Source: Liolophura sinensis (lineage: Eukaryota; Mollusca; Polyplacophora; Chitonida; Chitonidae). From it: DNA of 64,000 bases. Numbering within the stretch: the first letter of the stretch is position 1; every line of letters starts with the position of its first letter. The stretch lies in assembly GCF_032854445.1 (NCBI RefSeq), contig NC_088295.1, forward strand, positions 91,689,805 through 91,753,804. Reading direction: 5' to 3'. The translations under genes and the position numbers were made by a program. The notes under the pieces were generated by a model. That model did not search any database and was not told where the DNA came from. It worked only from the letters and a program-made list of their open reading frames with translations. This document shows positions 12,101-24,100 of the stretch, piece by piece.

Positions 12101-15100
12101 TGATGTACATGGACCACTGTAGTGGCATTTCCTCCACCACCAGTTCAGCAGAGCTAGGAGGTACATGGACCACAATACTGGCATTTCAGTTCAGCAGAGC
12201 TATGACGTACATGGACCACTATAGTGGCATTTCCTCCACCACCAGTTCAGCAGAGTTATGACGTACATGGACCTCTATAGTGGCATTTCCTCCACCACCA
12301 GTTCAGCAGAGCTATGACGTACATGGACCACTGTAGTGGCAATTCCTCCACCACCAGTTCAGCAGAGGTATGACGTACATGGACCACTATAGTGGCATTT
12401 CCTCCACCACCAGTTCAGCAGAGCTATGACGTACATGGACCACTGTAGTGGCATTTCCTCCACCACCAGTTCAGCAGAGCTATGACGTACATGGACCACT
12501 ATAGTGGCATTTCCTCCACCACCAGTTCAGTAGAGCTATGACGTACATGGACCACTATAGTGACATTCCTCCACCACCAGTTCAGCAGAGTTATGATGTA
12601 CATGTACATGGATCTCTATAGTGGCATTTCCTCCACCACCAGTTCAGCAGAGCTACCACGTACATGGACCACTGTAGTGGCATTTCCTCCACCACCAGTT
12701 CAGCAGAGCTACCACGTACATGGACCACAATAGTGGCATTTCATCCACCACCAGTTCAGCAGAGTTATGATGTACATGTACATGGACCTCTATAGTGGCA
12801 TTTCCTCCACCACCAGTTCAGCAGAGTTATGATGTACATGGACCACAATAGTGACATTTCCTTCACCACCAGTTCAGCAGAGCTATGATGTACATGGACC
12901 ACTGTAGTGGCATTTCCTCCACCACCACTTCAGCAGAGCTACCACGTACATGGACCACTGTAGTGGCATTTCCTCCACCACCAGTTCAGCAGAGGTATGA
13001 CGTACATTGATCACTATAGTGGCATTTCCTCCACCACCAGTTCAGCAGAGCTATGATGTACATGGACCACTATAGTGGCATTTCCTCCACCACCAGTTCA
13101 GCAGAGCTATGACGTATATGGACCACTATAGTGGCATTTCCTCCACCACCAGTTCAGCAGAGCTATGACGTACATCGACCTCTATAGTGGCATTTCCTCC
13201 ACCACCAGTTCAGCAGAGCTAGGAGGTACATGGACCACAATACTGGCATTTCCTTCACCACCAGTTCAGCAGAGCTATGATGTACATGGACCACTGTAGT
13301 GGCATTTCCTCCACCACCAGTTCAGCAGAGCTATGACGTACATGGACCACTATAGTGGCATTTCCTCCACCACCAGTTCAGCAGAGCTATGAGGTACATG
13401 GACCTCTATAGTGGCATTTCCTCCACCACCAGTTCAGCAGAGCTATGACGTACATGGACCACTATAGTGGCATTTCCTCCACCACCAGTTCAGCAGAGCT
13501 ATGACGTACATGGACCACTATAGTGGCATTTCTCCACTTCAGCAGAGCTATGACGTACATGGACCTCTATAGTGGCATTTCCTCCACCACCAGTTCAGCA
13601 GAGCTATAACGTACATGGACCACTATAGTGACATTCCTCCACCACCAGTTCAGCAGAGCTATAACGTACATTGACCACTATAGTGACATTCCTCCACCAC
13701 CAGTTCAGCAGAGCTACCACGAACATGGACCATTGTAGTGGCATTTCCTCCACCACCAGTTCAGCAGAGCTAGGAGGTACATGGACCACAATACTGGCAT
13801 TTCCTTCACCACCAGTTCAGCAGAGCTATGATGTACATGGACCACTGTAGTGGCATTTCCTCCACCACCAGTTCAGCAGAGCTAGGAGGTACATGGACCA
13901 CAATACTGGCATTTCAATTCAGCAGAGCTATGACGTACATGGACCACTATAGTGACATTCCTCGACCACCAGTTCAGCAGAGCTATGACGTACATGGACC
14001 ACTATAGTGGCATTTCCTCCACCACCAGTTCAGCAGAGTTATGACGTACATGGACCACTGTAGTGGCATTTCCTCCACCACCAGTTCAGCAGAGCTAGGA
14101 GGTACATGGACCACAATACTGGCATTTCCTCCACCACCAGGTCAGCAGAGCTATGATGTACATGGGCCACTGTAGTGGCATTTCCTCCACCACCAGTTCA
14201 GCAGAGTTATGACGTACATGGACCACTGTAGTGGCATTTTCTCCACCACCAGTTCAGCAGAGCTATGACGTACATGGACCACTATAGTGGCATTTTCTCC
14301 ACCACCAGTTTAGCAGAGCTATGATGTACATGGACCTCTATAGTGGCATTTCCTCCACCACCAGTTCAGCAGAGCTATGATGTACATGGACCACTGTAGT
14401 GACATTCCTCCACCACCAGTTCAGCAGAGCTATGACGTACATGGACCACTATAGTGACATTCCTCCACCACCAGTTCAGCAGAGCTATGACGTACATGGA
14501 CCACTATAGTGGCATTTCCTCCACCACCAGTTCAGCAGAGCTAGGAGGTACATGGACCACAATACTGGCATTTCCTCCACCACCAGTTCAGCAGAGCTAC
14601 GACGTACATGGACCACTGTAGTGGCATTTCCTCCACCACCAGTTCAGCAGAGCTACCACCTACATGGACCACTATAGTGACATTCCTCGACCACCAGTTC
14701 AGCAGAGCTATGATGTACATGGACCACTATAGTGGCATTTCCTCCACCACCAGTTCAGCAGAGCTATGACGTACATGGACCACTGTAGTGGCATTTTCTC
14801 CACCACCAGTTCAGCAGAGCTATGATGTACATGGATCACTATAGTGGCATTTCCTCCACCACCAGTTCAGCAGAGCTATGACGTACATGGACCACTGTAG
14901 TGGCATTTCCTCCACCACCAGTTCAGCAGAGCTATGATGTACATGGACCACTGTAGTGGCATTTCCTCCACCACCAGTTCAGCAGAGTAACAATGCATTC
15001 TGGTCAATGTCTAATGACATTTCATCCACCACCAGTTCAGTTAGATTACATAAAACAGCTCTGTTAGGTCAACAAAGTTACTGCCACTTCCAGCTGGTAT

Positions 15101-18100
15101 ATTTCCTGCCTAAACAATTTTGTTCAAACCTGTGCAAAAACACACCATTTTCTGCTGTGGTGCAACTGTCTTTGTGAAGTACCGTCTTTGTGAACTACTA
15201 TCTTTTTGACCTACCAGTTTGCTTTATGTGCACACTCACATAACAAAACAGAAAATAAACGTACAGTGCTTTGACCAACAGGTTTTAGGCGAGTTACGTG
15301 CTCCATATCAGTGCAAGAAGGTTATTGGATGTGTTAGGTTATTGAACAGTGTTAGTGTCCTGGTCAGTATGCCAAGTAACTGTTTTAGTCACCAGCCCAA
15401 TGTTAGTTCTGACCACCATGTTACTATAGCAACCCTCGTCACCAGGGCCATGGGTACAGCACAGCACTGGTAATTGAATTGCGTCTTACAGTATAATTGT
15501 AACAATTCATTACATGCAAGTTGTGGGGCGACAGAGCACTCTGAGTAGGCCTGGGGAAGGGTCTGGGGAAGAAGGCAAGACTGCTCCTGTGAAATGTTAT
15601 GCCCACACACTGGGTTGTACAACATACTGTACATGGTGTTCACATGTTTTTCATATACTGCTAATATGGTATGCACAATACACATATGTTGCTCATATGG
15701 TATGCACAATACACATATGTTGCTCATATGGTATGCACAATACACATATGTTGCTCATATGGTATGCACAATACACATATGTTGCTGATACGGTATGCAC
15801 AGTACACGTTTCTCATACGGTATGCACAATACACATGTTGCTCTTACGGTATGCACAATACACATATGTTGCTCATACGGTATGCACAATACACATGTTG
15901 CTCATACGGTATGCACAAAACACATATGTTGCTCATACTGTATCCACAATACATATGTTGCTCATACGGTATGCACAATACGCATATATTGCTCATACGG
16001 TTTGCACAAAACACATACGTTGCTCATATGGTTTGCACAACACATATTTTGCATATACAGTTTGCACAATACACATATATTGCTCATACGATTCGCACAA
16101 TACACATATGTTGCTCATAGGGAGATGTTTTTTGACAATGCACATATGTCACTGATATATTCTAGTCATTCAGATGGTTTGTTCAAAGCTTATGATAGTC
16201 GGATGACTTGTGTGAGACGTGGTACTCAGGTGTGCAAGACATGTGATACTCAGGTGTGCGAGTCATGTGGTACTCAGGTGTGAAAGACATGTGGTACTCA
16301 GTTATGCACAATACCTGGTACTCACGTGTGCAAGACGGAATTAATTAATGAAGTACTATTTCAACAATTCAATGACTCGCCAAAGCGGTTTCTTGCCAGC
16401 TCATCCCGACAAGTTACTACGGTATAAAATCCACTTTATTGCACCGATATCTCTCTATCCACTATAAGAAACCCTGACAATGAAGAGCTAATCGGCATTT
16501 GACATGACAGCCAGTTCTCACAAGACCCTTTCAGCATTAGTGATTGGCCAAGTTCACAAGGGCTATTACACCATGGGTACTGAATTGTTCGTCAGTGCTA
16601 TATCCTCAATGCTGGACTTCATCTTCTCGGCTTTCAAAATGTTATAGAATTTTTTATATAGTTTTCTGTGATGACTGTGCCCTATATAATTTTTTCTATG
16701 TATATATAGTTGTAGGCTTTATGTTCATCTTAGTGATGTACTACAATTCTAAATGAGAAGATGAAAGTAAAAGGTGTTACAAACCTTACTCTCGTAGAAT
16801 TTCTCCCGCTTGTCTGTCAGCACTGAGCGAATCACTTCACCCGCATATTCGATCACCATTTCTCCAGCATCAATATTACGCTTACAGAAGAGTCCTCTGC
16901 CATGAATGACAGACCTGGTAATAAAGGAGAGAGAAATGGACCAGCTGATTTTTTTACATCCCTGCCTGACCCATCACTGATTAAGACTATATGGGTAGGG
17001 TTGGGCAGAGAGCAGCAAGTAAACAAATACTGAAAATGCTGCCAAATTTACAAGTATCAAGGAAATAGTACAAGATCATAGTGTTACACTAAGAAACTGT
17101 GAACACCGGATGCAGATCTTCACTCCAACATGTGTACCTGTACGCTGACCAGCACAATACCTATATCATGTGACCACCCTTACGACATACCATGGCCATC
17201 AGGTGTACCCTTGTACCCACCTGTAAACACCCACAGCTTCTCTGGCATGTTCCTGAAGATGTCTGAACCTCATGGCCATCGGTAGGTCCATGCTGGTAGC
17301 TCGTCTGTGGAAGATACCAAACAATTTATTAATAACGGACCCCTTCCCATCAGGATAACAACAACAACAACAGCAAAGTCAGTAGACCAGAAAAACAGAC
17401 AAAAACAGGAAGTCTATTCCACGTTACTTGTGCTGCTGGGTAAAACTTACTTTTTCCCCCTCCACTGTCTACATCACTTGTACCAGCGTCTTTATCAAGG
17501 ACAAAACGAGCATGTGCAGAGTATTACACTGCATAAATACAAGTGTTTACTCACCTAGATGATTTGTGTACCATCTCCTCATCCCCAGGTCCCTGCTGTT
17601 CAGGACATGGCTTATTTCGGTAACGTGACATAAGGAAGCTAAACATGTCATATGGTTTACGACTGCCAAACTCCTCACAGCGGATACAACCACTTGCATT
17701 CTCAGCTGGTTCCTGTAACATAGTGACACATGTACAAAGCTTTCACTACAACCTCCTGAAGACCATGCCAATTAAACAGGATAAAGAGGAGTAATATGTT
17801 CACATGCTCAATGTTCAGAAAGAATCATATCATTTTGTTGCCACAATACTTTATTCCAATTATTCCAGGTCTCGTACATTTAACCGTTTATCAACAGGTC
17901 TCCTTTACTATTTTCAAGAAAGGATGAACTGTCAGGTCTGTCTTTTCTGCTTATATTCAGCACTGGTACTGTATAAAGTTATTTGCCCAATATGAGTAAA
18001 GTTGCCTATTTCACACCATGTGATTTTATTCCTCAGTTCTAAGTAGTTTTCTACTTCTACAGCTGTTATACTATATATTAATTATGTCACTGGGCTAGCC

Positions 18101-21100
18101 TCCAAGACAGTTGCCTTAAAAGACAGCAAAAATTGACTGTCATTTAGTAAAACCTAAGGACATAGTTCCCTTTTTTATTTGAACTCACTTTATCAATTAC
18201 CTGACAAACTACTGATTGGAAGACACTACCAAGCTAGCAGAGGTGGATTCAAACATGCGATCTTCTATAACTTACATATTAGTAGGCGAAATGTTTCAAA
18301 GACCTTACCTCCTCAGGCAGGGAGAGACGGTGCGTGAAGAAGCGGAAGTTGTAGCTGTGGCAATTCCTAACCCCAGAGAGCTGCTCAAGGAGGTAGACGA
18401 CTGCTGGGTGGTTTATACCGAACATGTTGGCACCGTGGACACCTGTCGACCAATCATGACCTTCATCAGCTGGACCGATCACAACAGCGCCAATCAAAAC
18501 GTCACTAGCAGGACCAATCACAACATGCCTCAGCATTGGTCCAATTACAATGTTCATTATACATGTATAAGCAGGACCAATCACAAACCTTCATCAACAG
18601 GACCAATCAAACCTTTATCAGCTGAACCAATCAATGCTCTTATACATACATGTACATAGACTCACCGCAGAGAATGCTGACACTTTTGAATTCAGTTAAA
18701 GACATCTTTGGTCTGTGATATGTGCACAAGTTAAAACAGTGGGAATGCCTATAACTTGTATAACATGTATCATAAATTTACCATCAAGAAAGGTACCAAT
18801 ATTAACAGCAGCTTTGGTAATAATACTCATGTACTAATAAATTTCATAATACTGAAATAGACTGCTTGACCAACCACCTATGATTAAATGAAGATTCAGG
18901 TCACTTAAGGGATCGTCCCTATAAATTGTTTGCTTTGGGTTCGGTTAAAACAAATAAACACTGATTTAAACGATGGGGTATCGAGTTCATTCGATTTTTT
19001 CCTTGGAACCGATTATTGGAAACAGCTGAAGAGGGAGCAGGCCAGGCAAAAGTCGTCCCGCTAGCATGGCGGGGAATGTCGACTACAATGATGACACGCT
19101 TCACTGATCAGAACTGTCATGATACTGCCCAGATGTATTACCCATGTCGATCTTTTCTACACAACACGTTGACAATGCAGTAAAATGAATGCCAAATAAG
19201 TATAATAATCAGTTTTCGCCTTTACTAAATTTAGCATTCTCAACTTCTAGTAACTTGGCTGAACTAAATGTTATGTATCCAATGAGCCGAGCGTTTTGTA
19301 GCATATGATTTACAGGGAACTCTCCACCAGGTGTGTCTCACATTTACCGACCACTCGTCTACACAGCCTCTCTATGGTTACATGTGATTGGAAGTCCGAG
19401 AATTGCCGTTTCATTTATGAGTAATGCTGCCTTTCATGTGAATAAAGGTTTTGAAAAACGCCTGCTAGGCTAAAACAGTTGTACCTAAACACAGAAGAGG
19501 CTTCCTTTACTATCCATGTAATTACCTTGGCGGGAGAATGACATCAATCTGACAGTCCACTCTCAAAAATAGGGAGGGTGAGGAGGCGAATGTTATTTAA
19601 CTTTACAAACTACTTTACCTAACAAATATAAGTAAAGAAAGATAGTTTCCATTTTATTTACAGGAGTATTTGTATTCATGTACAGTGTACACTTTTCTTG
19701 TAATGACTTTAAAGCCCACTGTTATCAAACTATGTTGAAAATTTATCAGTCACTGGGTATTGGATGTCGGGAAAGGCTATAAGCAGTGATAAGGAAAGCA
19801 TGAACAAAGTCTGCTCAGTTGACAACAAAGTTTGAGTGGTTTGACCTTACTGCAAAGATTAAAGGCCCCATTTCCTGATTCCCAGATTCTCCTGCAGGAT
19901 TCGCTTGAAGCTTGTAGAGGGAAAATGTAACCATACCTGTCACACATCACACACAAACCACCTATATTTCATGTGGCCCCTGCATCCTTGTTACATGTGA
20001 GGTTCTGGAAAGTATCCCTCAATTTCCGATACAACATGACTGCCTGTCTGCAGTAACTTTAAATTGCGAAGAATTGCAGTGGGTTTAGGCCTAACCCATA
20101 TGCGTAAATATATATTTATATATATATATATACTAATTATGTTCCAAGATACAAAAGACACAGTATGACGTGGAGTTACGTCGATTTCCAGTAAATACCT
20201 TACCTCTTCTCCCATCCCTTGAAAGCTTTATTTCAGAATTGGATTGAAGTGAACTATCTTCTTGACAAACTTTTCAGTTGAACGATAGCCACAGAAACTA
20301 TACAATGTTTATAAGGATTACATCAGGCTGGTGACAACTGGTACAGGAATCACTTTAGAAATTATCAGCAGATAAGAAACACAGAACAAAACGCACAATT
20401 AAATTATTATTGGAGAATTCAGACAAAAGCTGAAGCTGACAACTTTTTTAAACAGCTTTCCGTAATCATCTGTACGCCTGCTGGTACGCCTACTTATGTC
20501 TGTGAATGAAGGATAGCCTACTGTGAAATAAGGAAATATGCACATTTTGTTTCACCAAGGCTCGGTGTGAGTAGATGCTGACACCTTGTTATATATGACA
20601 ATCCTCATTTAATCCTCAATACCTGCATGGCGGCCCTGGGCACACCCCAAGCGCCAAGGCTGGATATAACCTACAGTTCACAATAAACGATTTAAATGTC
20701 CTTCATTAGATCTCAAGCACAGAGTTGGACAAACACCCATCGCACCATATAGTTGTCAGCATGCGACATCAGCTGATACGAAACCTGCAGGACCTGGTAT
20801 GACTCGGCACATGTGTACTTGTACAGTGTAGCCTAGGCCTCTAGGAGTTTCTGGCATATATGTCCAACCACATATTTAGGCCTATATATTGTGTATCGGT
20901 AGACTCGTGAAAATATGTAAGTGTGAAACTTGAACTTTCTTCTGGAGTGGAACTGCTGTTACTGTTGTTTCTTTTGATTTGTTTCTTGTGTAGACTTGTG
21001 TTAAAAGCCTGTTTACCGATCACTGGTTTACACAACGATGTTCCGAACGTATCACTACATAGCAGCCGACCGATACGAGGACTCATTCGAGTCCAATGAA

Positions 21101-24100
21101 AGGTCTACATCGAGTTAAGTGTTTCGGAGAAAAAAAACTAAACGAACGCAAATGATTTATGGGGACGGTCCCTGACTGAGCAACACACTTACTTGAAAAG
21201 GACAGCTGTTTCATCCTCGCTGAAATTCTTGCATCCTGTACTTTCTCTGTAACTTTCAGCCATGCCTCTGTTGAACAATTAAAATCATTTTAAACATCAT
21301 GCAGGCTGTGTGTATGACATTAATGCTATTTATTTATTTGACACTGTGCATCACCATACCTGAAATATTTATCTGACAGCATCTATCACCATACCCAGCA
21401 ATATTTATCTGACAGTGTGTATCACCGACCATACCCAGCAATATTTATTTGACAGCATCTATCACCATACCCTGCAATATTTATTTGACAGCATCTATCA
21501 ACATACCCTGCAATATTTATCTGATAGTGTATATCACCATACCCAGCAATATTTATTTGACAGTGTATATCACCATACCCTGCAATATTTATTTGACAGC
21601 ATCTATCAACATACCCAGCAGTATTCATTTAACAGTGTCTTATCACCATACCCTGCAATATTTATTTGATAGTGTATATCACCATACCCTGCAATATTTA
21701 TCTGACAGCATCTATCACCATACCCAGCAATATTTATTTGACAGCATCTATCAACATACCCTGCAATATTTATTTGACAGTGTATATCACCATACCCAGC
21801 AATATTTATCTGACAGCGTCTATCAACATACCCTGCAATATTTATCTGACAGTGTCTATCACCATACCCAGCAGTATTTATTTGACAGTGTCTATCACCA
21901 TACCCTGCAATATTTATCTGACAGCATCTATCACCATACCCAGCAATATTTATCTGACAGTGTATATCACCATACCCAGCAATATTTATTTGACAGCGTC
22001 TATCACCATACCCAGCAATATTTATTTGACAGCATCTATCAACATACCCTGCAATATTTATTTGACAGCATCTATCACCATACCCTGCAATATTTATTTG
22101 ACAGCGTCTATCAACATACCCTGCAATATTTATTTGACAGTGTATATCACCATACCCAGCAATATTTATCTGACAGCGTCTATCAACATACCCTGCAATA
22201 TTTATCTGACAGTGTCTATCACCATACCCAGCAGTATTTATTTAACAGTGTCTATCACCATACCCTGCAATATTTATTTGACAGTGTATATCATCATACC
22301 CTGCAATATTTATTTGACAGTGTATATCATCATACCCTGCAATATTTATTTGACAGCATCTATCAACATACCCAGCAGTATTCATTTAACAGTGTCTATC
22401 ACCATACCCTGCAATATTTATTTGACAGTGTATATCACCATACCCTGCAATATTTATCTGACAGCATCTATCACCATACCCAGCAATATTTATTTGACAG
22501 CATCTATCAACATACCCTGCAATATTTATTTAACAGTGTCTATCACCATACCCTGCAATATTTATTTGACAGTGTATATCACCATACCCTGCAATATTTA
22601 TTTGACAGTGTATATCACCATACCTAGCAATATTTATCTGACAGTGTCTATCAACATACCCAGCAGTATTTATTTAACAGTGTCTATCACCATTCCCAGC
22701 AGTATTTATTTAACAGTGTTTATCACCATACTCTGCACTACTTCATTTACATGAATAAATATATACAATTAAAGATCTGATTTAAGGCACATAATGAATC
22801 TGAGAAAGATGCTGTATTATTACAGAAAGTACTTGTGGTCAGACAAGACTTGCCTTCCATGGTATCTGCTCTGGTATAGAAGCCATCGTCACTGGTGATT
22901 TCAAACATAAGGCGTGGTTTATCTTTGTTAGCGCGCTGTGATTCTCTGTTTCGTTGATCCTCTGTGGAATAAGCCGGTGCAGTGAGGGGAGACTCGGTGA
23001 CTTCTTCCTCCAGAGCAGGCTGAGGTAACACGGACAAATCTCTCTGACTGTGAATCATCGGATGACTCTGGAGACGTCCTGCAAACATGCCCAACAGATA
23101 TACCAACAGGTACAGCAGGTATGCATGCACCACCACTAACAACAGATACAGCAGGTATGCATGCACCACCACAACACTAACACTAACACACAACACTAAC
23201 ACATGTATGCAACACTAACAGCAGGTATACCAATAAGAAGATACAGCAGATATACCAATACCAACAGATACAGCAGATATACCAATATCAACAGATAAAG
23301 CAAGTATACCAATAAGAACAGATACAGCAGATATACCAATATCAACAGATACATCAGATATACCAATATCAACAGATAAAGCAAGTATACCAATAAGAAC
23401 AGATATAGCAGATATACCAATATCAACAGATACAGCAGATATACCAACAACAACAGATACAGCAGGTATACCAACAACATCAGATACAGCAGGTATACCA
23501 ACAACATCAGAGACAGCAGACATACCAACATCAGAGACAGCAGGTATACAAACAACATCAGATACAGCAGATATACCCATATCAACAGATACAGCAGATA
23601 TACCAATATCCACAATTACAGATATACCAACAACAACAGATATACCAACAACAACATATCTACCCGATATCCCAAGAATGGGCATAGGAAATATATCAAG
23701 AACAATACGGCAGATTTTCATATACCAACAACATCAGAGACAGCAGGTACACCAACAACATCAGAGACAGCAGGTACATCAACATCAGAGACAGCAGGTA
23801 TACCAACAACATCAGAGACAGCAGGTATACCAACAACATCAGAGACAGCAGGTATACCAACAACATCAGGTACACCAACAACATCAGAGACAGCAGGTAT
23901 ACCAACAACATCAGAGACAGCAGGTATACCAACAACATCAGAGACAGCAGGTACACCAACAACATCAGAGACAGCAGGTATACCAACAACATCAGAGACA
24001 GCAGGTATACCAACAACATCAGGTACACCAACAACATCAGAGACAGCAAGTATACCAACAACATCAGAGACAGCAGGTATAACAACATCAGAGACAGCAG

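Larger units (their letters stand above)
8250..16784 (-). other. Intron 31, 8.5 kb, repeat-filled
   Basis: Separates the two halves of the SET domain. Contains the SINE, the MITE, the 60-bp satellite and the 31-bp array listed separately. Between 9192 and 9520 and between 15001 and 15640 I see no gene or repeat. Confidence 0.85.

Noticed and set aside
16785-16800. GTAAGG as the donor of exon 31
   Set aside because: It would join to exon 32 out of frame; AAG followed by GTTTGT gives the family sequence ESKGIGCYMF.
21355-22745. CRISPR array because of regular 36-bp periodicity
   Set aside because: There are no unique spacers: whole units repeat head to tail. The context is a eukaryotic intron with no cas genes.
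21449-22754. Long plus-strand frames of 392 and 362 codons ([12 protein letters not shown] and [12 protein letters not shown] repeats)
   Set aside because: They are translations of a 36-bp satellite open in several frames, lying in intron 26 antisense to the gene, with no start context or non-repeat sequence.
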